NCBI GenBank assembly: GCA_032719365.1
Contig: CM064867.1
Span: 58,964,601-59,028,600, forward strand
Reading direction: 5' to 3'
DNA length: 64,000 nt
Source: Prinsepia uniflora
Taxonomy: Eukaryota; Streptophyta; Magnoliopsida; Rosales; Rosaceae
Part shown: positions 22,520-33,341 of the stretch, in pieces
Numbering within the stretch: position 1 is the stretch's first letter
How the letters are laid out: each line of letters opens with the position of its first letter
Made by a program: the position numbers and the translations under genes
Notes under the pieces: model-generated
Databases searched by the model: none
What the model was told of the DNA's origin: nothing
What the model saw: only the letters and a program-made list of their open reading frames with translations

Positions 22520-24497
22520 CCATTGGTGGATTTTTATATATTTTAATCCATCACTCATCTCTCATCTCTCACACCCAGCAATCCATCTCTCTCTCAGCCA
22601 CTCATCCGCACCATTCATTTCTTTTAGCTGATCACTCATCTGACCATCTTCATCAAACACCAAACTACATCTTTCTCTCTCATATCCCTCTAACCCGTGA
22701 ACTCTAGAACCATAACCCAACTCGTCAACTTCATCACCATCGTCATATTGACTTCACCTTCATCATCAGATATCATCTTCATCATCAACTCGTCACCATC
22801 TTCATCTCTGTTGATGCAAACCATGTGCACCACCCAAAACAGTGAAGAACAAAAACCCCAAACAACTTAAACACCCACGCACATACCTCAACCCGTTGCT
22901 ATTTTGAACATGGAAGTAAGCCAGGAAGCTAGGGGAGCCACCAGGGAGGACTCACGGCGGCGACACGACGACGGGCTTGTTCTAGGGAAAAAACAGAGAA
23001 GTTTGAGCTTGGTTTCATGCACGGTGGCCTGGTTCGGAGGCAAGGAACCGAATGCCCTATTTTTGAATTCAAAATTGGAGAGGCGTGAAGTAAGGGTTGT
23101 CGATCATTTCTGTGTTTTGGAGGTTGCTCCTGAGGCGAGACAAGTGTGGTGGTGCCACCGTAGTGGACCTTCGTGGGCGGTGCATGCAAACCCGTAAGGT
23201 ACGTTTTGTAATTCGAAAATGGTAGTTCATGATTCCTTGGTTTTCGATCGTTGTTGATGATTGGAATGTGTCTTGGAGGATGAAAGGAACTCAGAAGGCT
23301 TGGAAGTGAGGCTGGAGACGGCCGGAGGCATGAGAACACAGCGGGGGAAGGTTGGCCGGTTCAAACATCGATTTGAAAGGTATGACCTTGGCTTGTTTTC
23401 ACGTTTTTGAAATGACAGGTTGATAGAATAGGACTAGACGAAGCTATAGGAATGAAAATGGACGAAAACGGACCGAAAACATAGAAGATATGTCCCGAAA
23501 ACGATCATGCGAGTTCAGTTGGACAGGCTACACTGTTGGACTGGTTTGAACCGGTTCAGTGAGGTTGAAGATGATGAACAGCGCTGGCATGTGGGCTCCA
23601 AGCGCAGCACCTTTGTGCGGTGCGTAGGGGCACGTGGGGCATTTTTGGGACACGTGTTCAACATATGAAATCATGCTTTCGATGTAACGAACATTTTGGA
23701 ACTGTTTTCGAGTCGATCAAACATCGTTTTGATATAGTACTGGATGTCCGAAGGTTTAGGATCGAGTTTAAATACGTTTAAAAATCCGGGAAAATTACGG
23801 GGCTTTAATGGAAGGTTATTGGATGTGTTTGTGACTTTAGAATGTGATTTGGACAGGTTCGAATATTTCAAGGATGGTGATTTAGCCCAAGGAGGCTTAT
23901 GGCACGCATATCGAGGCGATATCGTAGGACGGTCTGTGAGTGGACATTGTTTTCTAAACTGTGATTGTTTTATATGTTTTACATATGTGATTTCTATGAT
24001 GATGATTGTGGTATTTGTGATTTACATATTTGCATGTATTTCGAGATATTTTCCGTATTTGCACATATATCAAGATTTCTGGTTTTAATAATGGTTCAAT
24101 TGTATGATTTTAGATTTGGATAAATGGTTTTGGAATTGAAAAATCGAATTTGTGGATTACGATGGTTTTACGGAAATCCCGGGCATAGGCCCATTTGAAC
24201 GGTTTGAGATGATTTATGAAATGGTTTTCCATATACCATCCTTATATCTATTGATTGTCTCCTCCAATTGTCTGGGACACTAGAGTAGTCACGGCGCATT
24301 GCCTGCGAGGGGTCGCTGTACGGAGCGACCAGACCGTATAGTGACTCAGGAGCAGGATTGCGTGACGTCTGGGACGTCAGACATCTGGGATGTCAGGGAT
24401 TGACTCGGGTTGAGACCCTGGGTAGCACGCATAGCTAGGACCGTGACATGACGTATGGGACGTCAGGCATCTGGGACGCTAGGAATCTGTGATGCTG
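22520..24497 (+). repeat. LTR fragment, continuation of 19456-19849
   Basis: This matches 61652-63650 almost throughout: TTTTTATATATTTT at 22531, the pyrimidine-rich TCATCTCTCATC stretch, GGACTCACGGCGGC near 22948, the GCAGCACC..GGTGC stem region near 23600, CGATGTAACGAACATTTTGG, CGGTCTGTGAGTGGAC near 23931 and the GGGACGTCAG array at 24365-24490. Homology ends at about 24497, where Cassandra-like sequence starts. Frames here (97 and 136 codons) have damaged counterparts in the other copy and show no domain, so I treat them as shadows. Confidence 0.75.
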
Positions 24498-25013
24498 ACC
24501 AGGAAGTGTGCCAGCGATGACGCTGGGCCTTATAGGGGGCGGATTGTAAGACCCGTGTCCTGCAGGGAACGGTGAATGATCGCAAATTCTTGCGAGGGGG
24601 GAATGGTCTGGGAGGGGAGTGGTGGTGTGCCTTAAAGGTGTAGGCACACACCTATCTAGCACGAGGCCTCCCTTAGCTGCGCTGTTTGAGGTGTTATCCC
24701 AGGCTTGAGGTCTTGGGGTCAAAACCCAGCGGACGCGCATTGGAGGGAGTTTCCCAATGGCGGGCCGGGCTGGGACAATATTGTGTTAGATAGAGTGGGC
24801 CACTGCACAACTCTTATCTAAACGAGGCCTTTTGGGAGCTCAGTGGCTTTGGATTCGGTTGGAACTCCAAAGTTAAGCGAGTAGAGGTCGGTGCAATTCC
24901 ATGATGGGTGACCCCTTGGGAAGTTGCACCGAGAGCTCCCGAAAACAAAACCGTGAGGGCAAGAGCAAGGAGGCCTAAAGCGGACAATATCGTGCTAGAT
25001 GAGTCGGGTCCTG
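24498..25013 (+). mobile_element. Cassandra-like TRIM fragment
   Basis: GGGGGCGGAT, a polypurine-like tract, precedes an LTR-like start TGTAAGACCC at 24545. Further on come GACAATATTGTG, a 5S-like core, and GGCCTAAAGCGGACAATATCG, a typical Cassandra-type tail. Cassandra elements are short, non-coding LTR retrotransposons that carry a 5S rRNA sequence in their LTRs. The 3' end is cut by the LTR that begins at 25014, and only one LTR copy is seen. Confidence 0.7.
24840..24930 (+). other. 5S rRNA-like core inside Cassandra-like LTR
   Basis: GGAACTCCAAAGTTAAGCG and GATGGGTGACCCCTTGGGAA correspond to the plant 5S internal promoter segments (box A and box C regions) in the right order and spacing. 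The flanks are not 5S. This is a TRIM-borne copy with a possible pol III promoter, not a 5S rRNA gene. Confidence 0.8.
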
Positions 25014-26184
25014 TGTAACGACCCGTCCCGAATTATCGGGATTAATTAAGAATTAATGACAGATTAGCAAGGCTAATCGGGAATTAGACGAGGATTAACG
25101 GACGTTCAGGGTGAAATGAAGATTTTGCCCTTGGAATGGGCGAATCGTTGACTTTTCATTTACACAGTCAAATGTACTTTGGTCGATGACTGTAACGTAG
25201 TCCAGGATGCCACGAGTTCATAGACAGGTGGCACGTCCGATTCCGACGTTCGAGGAAGAAGTTATGATTTTAGGAAGTTCGGGGGCATTTTGGTAATTTG
25301 GTTGAAAAGGAGCAGGAAGTTGACTTTTGACTCGGGAGTTCCAATGGCCGGGGGCCGAGGACCGTTATATAGAGCGAGTCGATACGAATCCGTAGATAGG
25401 CGACATGTCGAATTCGGACATTCGACGGAGAAGTTACGGTTCACTGAAGTTCCATGGTACTATTGCATGTTTTACGAGACATGAGACTTTTGTCCTAAGT
25501 GGGGCCCACATATTTCTGTGCTGCCCAATGGATGAGTGACAAGTGTCACTCTTCCATTGCCTACCTTCCCACATACATGCATCGATCATCTTCTTTGTTT
25601 ATTCCAAACTAAACTCGTAACACACACAACCCTCCCCAAAATCTCATACCACGACCATCAATCCTCAGTTGCTGCTTTTGGTATGAACGAAGAAGTGAGA
25701 GAGAAGATTGAACTGATGATGGTGGTGGCAAGATCGTAGGGCACCGTGCACGGCGGCCATGGAACCGTGAAGGTATCGGTTTTGGCCCATTTTTCCTTAT
25801 TTTTGATTTGTAACGTTATGGATCGTTTTAGTTGCTTGGAATGGGTTTAATAGGTTGCTAGGAAGGTATGAGGGAGGTTTTGGTGGTGGTTCACGACTGA
25901 GGAAGCCCTGGGAAAAATTCGAAAACATTGAACTGTTAGGACAAAATCAAACCATTGGGTTTTAGGTGTTTTCTTTAGGATTTCTTGATTTGAATAGGTA
26001 GGAAATGAGAAAATAGGAAAATTGGGATTGGATTGGAAGGGATTGGAAGAAAATTGGAGAAGATATGGGGCCAGACCGGTCACGCCGGTCCCACTGGACC
26101 AGCCGAACCAATGAACCGGCCGGACCAGCCGTCGAGAGGAAGAAAAAGGCACTGTAGCGTGGCGGGTGAGGCCCACGCGCAAGT
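25014..26184 (+). repeat. LTR, left part, plus orientation
   Basis: It starts TGTAACGACCCGTCCCG and contains two copies of the U3 box (GGTGGCACGTCC near 25228 and GGCGACATGTCG near 25398), the palindrome at 25525-25558, and the GCGTGGCGGGTGAGGCC part of the GC-rich stem-loop, where it stops. The modules that follow in related LTRs reappear at 36745, so it is the left part of an LTR split by the composite element, with about 300 bp lost at the junction. Confidence 0.7.
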
Positions 26185-26296
26185 CCATCCGGACCCACAC
26201 TAGTCCGACACACCCAAAACACATGATACAATATTACAACACAAATGGACAAGACAAACCATTTACAAGGTATCACGAAAACATGCATCAATACAA

Positions 26297-27151
26297 TTAT
26301 TCTGACCTACGGTCAAGTCGATCGGGGCAGTTCCTTCGCAAATGTCCAAGTTTCCTACAAAAGTGACAAGTGGCAGTGCTGAGGCGACTTGCCCCACCAC
26401 GCCGCTTACTTGTCGACTGGGTTGATGTTCCACCCGAATGAACACCTACCGAGGGTTGCGACACAAGAGTATGAAGGCTAACTCGCTTCGTTGTTTCCTG
26501 ACTTATCTGTTTAGTATCCTGACGCTCTCCGCGTCGTCCAGAGCCCAAAGATTGTTCTGACACAGGTAAAATAGTAGCCTCCACTCGGATAGCAGCATCC
26601 GATAATTCCCTCAGGGTAGAATACGAGCCAACAGTTACAGCTCCTCGTAACTCATTCCTCAATCCCTGCTCAAACCTTCGACACTTATCCTCCTCTGTAG
26701 CCACATACAGAGGAGCGAAACTAGATAAGTGCAAAAATTGCTGTTCATAATCGACCACTGACCGATTCCCTTGCTGCAATTGGAGAAACTCAACCTCCCT
26801 AGCGTTCCGAAATGAGCGAGGATAAAACTGATCCAAAAATCGCTCTCGGAATGCATCCCACGCCAAGGTACGGGCATCCCAGCCAGTCAACTGTAAACTA
26901 TGCCACCACCTGTAAGCATAGCCATCCAAAAGAAAAGTGGCCAAGGGTACCATGTCCTCTAGGGGACATATCATAACCTCAAAAATCCTTTCCAATCGAG
27001 TAAGCCAATCTTCGGCACTATCCGGCCCCGAATCACCAGGAAACACAGTGGCTCCCAACCGTCGAGCTCGCTCAATATCTGGGCCTTTACTAACACTACT
27101 CTCGCCCCTCCCATCTTCAGACCGTGTACGGGACGCACGACTCGGAGGCAT
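26297..27151 (-). CDS. gag: Gag polyprotein, Ty3/gypsy (second copy)
   Basis: A 284-residue capsid/nucleocapsid protein that would package element RNA into virus-like particles. The retrotransposon Gag domain spans about residues 46-160 (SAEDWLTRLERIF, the paired W at 82-83, FRERFLDQFYPRSF, VDYEQQFLHL). A basic and Ser/Thr-rich linker follows. A CCHC zinc knuckle closes the protein (C262, C265, H270, C275). Start ATG 27151 lies about 30 bases past the primer site. It differs from the copy at 32443 at only three residues (P38, G208, R250 here). The frame is intact but no pol follows; homology to the other copy ends about 110 bases beyond the stop. Confidence 0.88.
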   Translation of the reverse strand: MPPSRASRTRSEDGRGESSVSKGPDIERARRLGATVFPGDSGPDSAEDWLTRLERIFEVMICPLEDMVPLATFLLDGYAYRWWHSLQLTGWDARTLAWDAFRERFLDQFYPRSFRNAREVEFLQLQQGNRSVVDYEQQFLHLSSFAPLYVATEEDKCRRFEQGLRNELRGAVTVGSYSTLRELSDAAIRVEATILPVSEQSLGSGRRGERQDTKQISQETTKRVSLHTLVSQPSVGVHSGGTSTQSTSKRRGGASRLSTATCHFCRKLGHLRRNCPDRLDRRSE

Positions 27152-27180
27152 GACGTATCAACAGAAATCAAGAACCAAAT

Positions 27181-27192
27181 GCTCTGATACCA
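27181..27192 (-). other. Primer binding site, initiator tRNA-Met type
   Basis: On the minus strand this reads TGGTATCAGAGC, complementary to the 3' end of initiator tRNA-Met, three bases from the LTR end at 27196. A second copy lies at 33327-33338. Confidence 0.8.
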
Positions 27193-27195
27193 ATT

Positions 27196-30100
27196 TGACA
27201 GGACCCGTCCCAACTGGACGTCAAAACCCGTGCCCGGTCCTGCTCCCGTCTGACAAGTCAACTAAAGGTCTGAAACTCCCCTTCAGTGCTTGCCAGACAA
27301 AGGATGTTTGCGCGGATTTCTGCTGCTGTCATTGCCTCACGATCAGTCCCGAACGTCGTACCACGGCCTGGAGGGTCATAAAACAGAAAAGGTGTGAGTA
27401 GACAAAAATGACCTTTGATAAAAACATTTATCAAAATACAATCTTACCCTCCAGTTTTCACAATCTTGCATGCATATCGTAAAACATGAGTGACCGATAA
27501 ATTCAAAACATATTTTCCCATGGTCCATAAAACTCATGCTCACCAAATCAGTTCATGTTATAAAACATCAAATCCCGGCTCTCAGGCCAAAACATGTGAA
27601 AACATAATCACCTGGCCACAAGGACCAAAAACCCGTACTCAATACCAGTACATCATCACAATCAATACCAATCAGCATTACTTACCAGTGCACAATAAAT
27701 ATATCAATCCAATCAATCCGCACTACTCACGAGTGCATAAAATATCACCAATCACATCTGCACTACTCACAAGTGCACAATCAATCAAACTGCACTACTC
27801 ACAAGTGCTGCACTACGCGTAGGCCAATATCCAGTCACTCTCTCGGGAATAAACACCTCTGGGCTCAACCCCCTCGGGCTCAGTCACCTCTGGGCGAACA
27901 CATCCCCAGGATCAGACACCTCCGAGTGGTACATCCAGGCTCAGTATCATCCGAGAAGCTGACTACCATAGGATCAACTCCCGATCCTACAATCACATCC
28001 CCCAAGCTCCGGTCGTCTGGGTAATCCCCCCCCAAGCACCGACCGTCTGGGAATATCACAATCACAATGAACACCATCCCGGGAATTACATCCCAAAACA
28101 TTTCAATCAAATCTTGACTTCATACCAAGTCAAGGTCATTCTCAACTGGGTCTCAAGCCCAAAATACTTTTTACACATAAACCGTTAAAATCACATTTAA
28201 ATCAATAGAACAATCCGGAAATCATCATTGACTCACCAACCAAGTCAAAACATCATTTTAGAAATCATTTAGACTCCGGGCCTAGCCCAAAACATCATTT
28301 GTACGTACCTCGTAAAACGTGCCCGAAAGGACTGATTAAAATAATCATAAAATCACAAAAATCATTAATTTCATCAAATTCACAAGTGACTCCAAAACCG
28401 AGTCAAAATCACTATTCACTTGGGTTATCATGCCCAACATATCATTATCACGCAAATCCTTGCGTTGCAACCTCCGTTGCCATTTTCACACAAATCCACA
28501 AAATTGACCCTCGACTCATTCCCGAGTCACCACATCATCTTTCAATCCATGACTCAATAATCCGAGTCCAAACATTATTTTCAATCAATTTCAATCCCGG
28601 ACTCATAAACCAAGTCCAAACATTATTTTTACCAAATTTCATAATTTCTCGAAAATCGCCCAAAATAATAATATAATAATCATAAAACCGAGAAATTACC
28701 GGATTGAAACACAAATCATGCCCAAGCATATAAAATCATATAATAAGGCATTTAAATCATATATGCATGCATCACTGTTAGAAAACAAAGTCCACTCACA
28801 CACACCGTCCAAAACGGTCCGTTTCCGAGCTGCACGTTTTTCCGTAAAATCTGGAAATCACAACTCCTGTCCAAAATCATTATAGAGGGTTACTAACATC
28901 TCAAAATACAACATATAATTTTCCCCAATTTTTCCGGGATTTAAATACGTATTTTTAACGTAATACAAAACTTCGGATACGCGGAACATTAACGAAACAA
29001 TATCCGATTTCATCGAAATCAACGTCAAAATGTTCGTTACACTGAGAGGATCAAAAGTCATGTTGACCTCACCTTGAGACCAGGCCGGACGCGCCCCCAC
29101 GCGCCGCCGTGAGTGGCTGCGCATGAAATCCACGCGCCTGCTACAGTGTCACCGTCCCAACCCGTTTGTCTGGTAAACGGGTCGTTTAACCCGCGATCAG
29201 ACCCGGTTCCAATCCTATCAATTCGACACTGAATTCATCAATTGATCAATCAATTAGCTTCTACTTAAGTCCAATTAGAGTTCTGTAACAATAATTCCAT
29301 GAAACATTACCTCAATCCTCACGATCACAGATGATCAATCGAAGGATATCCGGCCACTGTTCATCCTTCGAAAACCATCAAACCTTCTTGATTTCGTTCA
29401 ATTGATTAACCAGTAAGCTTCAATGGACTCAGGTAAGTATTTTCCCCAACTCAATTGCATCAATTCGTGGCTCAAACGCCACGACTCAAACTCGATTCTT
29501 CGTCACTGTGCAACCATGGAGTTCAGTCAATCTCCAGCGTTTTCCTTCAATTGATGGATCCAGAAGCATCGTGGGATCCTCAGGAACACATTCCCCACAT
29601 CAATTACATCAATCGAAGCCTCAATTCCCTCGACTCAACCTCGAATTTCATCCTCTGTCACCAAGTGTGTTCAGAGTCAAAACAACACCAATTTCCTTCG
29701 TTCTTTCGACGTTTCTGATCGTAATGATCCCAGGAAGCTCGAAGTGAGTTCAATTTCGATCCTCACGGCTCAATTCCCAGTATTTGAATTTCCCCCCAAT
29801 TTTTCTAAATTTTCGATTCTCAGTCTCCAGCCTTCAATTAATCCCCAGTGTTTTCCCAGTTTAATCCACTCTCATAACTCTCAAATTCCCCTCGAAGCTG
29901 GTTGTGAAAGGGAGCTCAATTCTCCCCAATTTTGATGCCCAAAGTCCACGGTTTAGAAAAACAAAGAAGAGGGAATTAAGGAGAAAATGGAGGAAATGAT
30001 GAAGGATAAATGATGATGTTGTAATGATGGTGTTGGGAGGGAAACATGGACCAGATTTCAGGGGATGGGTGACACTTGTCACTCATCCGAATGTGCACAG

Positions 30101-30598
30101 TCACCGGGTACTGTTCCTATTAAAATATTATTTTAATTCCGGTTCGTTCGGTTAATCGAGCCCGATTCCGTGACCATAACTTCGTCGTCGAATCTCCGAT
30201 TTCAGCATGCCGCCTGTCGTTGGATTCGTATCGACGAGACCTACGTAACGGTCCTTGGCCCTCGTCCATCGGACCTCCCGATCAAAAAGTCAACATTTGG
30301 CCCCTACTATGCCAAATTACCAAAATACCCCTCATCTTCCGATCATCATAACTTTCACTACGAATGTCGGAATCGAACGTGCCACCTGTCTATGAACTCG
30401 TGACGTCCCGAACTACGTCACAGTCATCGGTCAAAGTCCATTTGACCGCCCGAACTAAAAGTCAACATTTTGCCCACACCAGGGGCAAAACGGTCATTTT
30501 TCACGTTTCGTCCGATTTCACTCAACTAATCCCCGATTAGTCATTCTAAATCATGATTAATTAATATTCAATCCCGATATTCGGGACGGGTCATTACA
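27196..30598 (-). repeat. LTR 1 of the composite element, 3,403 bp
   Basis: It reads TGTAATGACCC at 30598 to TGTCA at 27196 (minus strand). Modules in plus-strand order: GTCTGACA..TGCCAGAC stem near 27248-27300, GTGAGTAGACAAAA at 27394, TGCATGCAT at 27468, direct CACTACTCAC(A/G)AGTGC repeats at 27720-27810, a CTGGGCTCA array, hairpins at 28114-28615, ATGCATGCAT at 28763, TCCACTCACA at 28791, a TCGGATA/TATCCGA stem at 28973-29007, a GC-rich stem-loop near 29095, the palindrome at 30063-30088, and two U3 boxes at 30170-30470. It differs from LTR 2 at about half a dozen positions that I noticed (for example 27400 and 30211). Confidence 0.9.
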
Positions 30599-32442
30599 AC
30601 CTTCCCTCCTTAAAGAATTTCGTCCCCGAAATTCCAACTATCCGTATTCCAAAACAAATGGGTCTCACAACACGTGTACACCTGTACACCCACTAGCCAA
30701 TGCAAAACTCGTCTGCACTCAGACGTCACATCATAGATGCACGTCGCACTGACTACACTCGACCACCCCGAGTGAAAATGAATCACCAGAAATTGGCAAT
30801 GTCATCACCAAGCTGACTCCTTCAGCCTGTCGGCCCCACGTAATCACTAATGTGCCCTGACATCCGCTCTCATAGAGAGTCACCAAAACTCACTTGTCAG
30901 TCCATGCTGACACCACAAGCCAAACTGTCACCACCAAGCTTTACCACCCTAGTAAAGCGCCAATCAGTAACAAGTCAGTGACAACACATCATACTACAAC
31001 GTCCGTCAATGTAGCGTATGATCATCAACATGATCTCCCCTCGCAGGGCAAACTCAATCCTGCGACAAATACCAAAAGCAGTATCCACAACTGTCACCCC
31101 CTCAGCGATCCCAGATGCTGGTAAGGTCACGACAAGGTAACATCTCGCCGCAAAGCAACTTGCGGTCACACTAACCACCAACTCACTCATCCTGAGTATA
31201 TGCATACCGTCATCACACTCAAACAGACGGTGTAACTGGAACACATTGAACACCAGCCTAGCAGTGGTCACACAACCCATCACTAGAGTTATACTGGCCA
31301 ACCATGGCTAAGAGCACCTGCTCAAACAATCACTGAAATCATCAGAATCACCCTGCCCAGTACATCGTGTTCAATGTCCAGTTCACGTTCACAACCCATC
31401 CAATGGTATCAGGATTAAGCCGACTACTAACACGTTCACCAACGTACTCCTGGTATAACCCGTATACCGTCACCCGACACCACAAGTCTGCAAAGTATCG
31501 TACCCCAAACCATAAACAAGGTGCATACATCTATCCATTGACAAGACTACAACCACCTAGGTCATAGCCAAACATGTTCCAATAATGGAGTCCATTTGCC
31601 CAAACCAGCAAGAGACAAATCGAAACTCCACCAATCAGCTAATTCCAATTCCGAATTCGAATCCGCAATTTCGTAGGAAATCCCGAATCGGAACCCACAC
31701 ATCACATTTTTAATTCATGTCCAAATCCGAATCCGAAATCATTATTCCGTAAGCTAGCATTTGGAATAATCATTCCGCACCCAAATCCAGTATTCCACTT
31801 TCAAGTTCTAAAATCGAATCCTGAATCGTCACCCAGAAATTCGATTCCAAAACCCGAAATCTCGTTCACGTCCACTCGGACGTACCAAAACTGAACCTAT
31901 CGGTTACCCATTCATTATACTCGGTTGACTTCATAAGGAGGCCAATCCAACAACCACACGGTTAAGGTTGACAAAATCCGACCACTTCGGAAACCTACTC
32001 ACTCGTGTAATATACCATAAAAGGGCTCCACTTCGAAAAGAAGTTCAGTCCCGTCATTTACGACTCACATACCGGAGTAAGAGTGGCAAACTCTCTACCC
32101 AACTGGATCATCAGGATCACAGTCCAGATCCATCACTACATCAGCTCGCCATGAACATCACGATCCTAGATCGTCACAATGCCCAATGTCCATGACATCA
32201 CAAACCCGATCCACCTAGGGAAAACCAAGGATGATCCCAAAACGATAACACCAATATTCATCCCCAGGTCAAGTTTATTCTGGGCCCAACACGCCCATCT
32301 ATCTACAAACCAAACTGTGAACAAAAACAACCATCCGGACCCACACTAGTCCGACACACCCAAAACACATGATACAATATTACAACACAAATGGACAAGA
32401 CAAACCATTTACAAGGTATCACGAAAACATGCATCAATACAA
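30599..32442 (-). other. Decayed post-gag internal region and polypurine tract
   Basis: Next to the LTR the minus strand reads GGAATTTCGGGGACGAAATT then CTTTAAGGAGGGAAGG, the polypurine tract (30600-30640). The rest has no open pol frame. Near 32215-32240 the minus-strand word GGATCATCCTTGG is shared with 48710 and 57614, where it ends the protease-to-RT linker relic, so this is pol-derived sequence that has lost RT and integrase. It is unique within the composite (not duplicated). Confidence 0.6.
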
Positions 32443-33297
32443 TTATTCTGACCTACGGTCAAGTCGATCGGGGCAGTTCCTTCGCAAATGTCCAAGTTTC
32501 CTACAAAAGTGACAAGTGGCAGTGCTGAGGCGACTTGCCCCACCACGCCACTTACTTGTCGACTGGGTTGATGTTCCACCCGAATGAACACCTACCGAGG
32601 GTTGCGACACAAGAGTATGAAGGCTAACTCGCTTCGTTGTTTCCTGACTTATCTGTTTAGTATCCTGACGCTCTCGGCGTCGTCCAGAGCCCAAAGATTG
32701 TTCTGACACAGGTAAAATAGTAGCCTCCACTCGGATAGCAGCATCCGATAATTCCCTCAGGGTAGAATACGAGCCAACAGTTACAGCTCCTCGTAACTCA
32801 TTCCTCAATCCCTGCTCAAACCTTCGACACTTATCCTCCTCTGTAGCCACATACAGAGGAGCGAAACTAGATAAGTGCAAAAATTGCTGTTCATAATCGA
32901 CCACTGACCGATTCCCTTGCTGCAATTGGAGAAACTCAACCTCCCTAGCGTTCCGAAATGAGCGAGGATAAAACTGATCCAAAAATCGCTCTCGGAATGC
33001 ATCCCACGCCAAGGTACGGGCATCCCAGCCAGTCAACTGTAAACTATGCCACCACCTGTAAGCATAGCCATCCAAAAGAAAAGTGGCCAAGGGTACCATG
33101 TCCTCTAGGGGACATATCATAACCTCAAAAATCCTTTCCAATCGAGTAAGCCAATCTTCGGCACTATCCGGCCCCGAATCACCACGAAACACAGTGGCTC
33201 CCAACCGTCGAGCTCGCTCAATATCTGGGCCTTTACTAACACTACTCTCGCCCCTCCCATCTTCAGACCGTGTACGGGACGCACGACTCGGAGGCAT
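32443..33297 (-). CDS. gag: Gag polyprotein, Ty3/gypsy (first copy)
   Basis: An intact 284-codon gag immediately downstream of LTR 2 and its primer site. Same architecture as the 26297 copy: capsid domain with the WW pair at 82-83, a basic linker, and a CCHC knuckle CHFCRKLGHLRRNC at 262-275. Residues here are R38, R208 and W250. The stop is TAA directly after RRSE. A frame kept open beside near-identical LTRs implies either recent transposition or selection on Gag. The overlapping frames of 72 and 181 codons are shadows. Confidence 0.9.
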   Translation of the reverse strand: MPPSRASRTRSEDGRGESSVSKGPDIERARRLGATVFRGDSGPDSAEDWLTRLERIFEVMICPLEDMVPLATFLLDGYAYRWWHSLQLTGWDARTLAWDAFRERFLDQFYPRSFRNAREVEFLQLQQGNRSVVDYEQQFLHLSSFAPLYVATEEDKCRRFEQGLRNELRGAVTVGSYSTLRELSDAAIRVEATILPVSEQSLGSGRRRERQDTKQISQETTKRVSLHTLVSQPSVGVHSGGTSTQSTSKWRGGASRLSTATCHFCRKLGHLRRNCPDRLDRRSE

Positions 33298-33326
33298 GAC
33301 GTATCAACAGAAATCAAGAACCAAAT

Positions 33327-33338
33327 GCTCTGATACCA
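33327..33338 (-). other. Primer binding site, initiator tRNA-Met type
   Basis: TGGTATCAGAGC on the minus strand, three bases inside the LTR boundary at 33342. It sets the 5' LTR end and the element's direction. Confidence 0.85.
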
Positions 33339-33341
33339 ATT

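Noticed and set aside
22929..23339. Open frames of 136 (minus) and 97 (plus) codons inside an LTR
   Set aside because: The matching LTR at 62056-62492 has them broken into different lengths and frames, so they are not conserved coding sequences.
24840..24930. A 5S rRNA gene
   Set aside because: Only the internal-promoter segments match; both flanks and the middle differ from plant 5S, and it lies within Cassandra-like LTR sequence.
27490..28110. Frames of 110, 83 and 76 codons identical in both LTRs of the composite
   Set aside because: Identity follows from the LTRs being near-identical; frames lie in hairpin and tandem-repeat sequence with no domain.
26185..30598. Segmental duplication unrelated to transposition
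   Set aside because: The block starts and ends at element landmarks (LTR boundary, downstream of gag), which fits an LTR-sharing tandem; an assembly error remains possible and is noted under findings.
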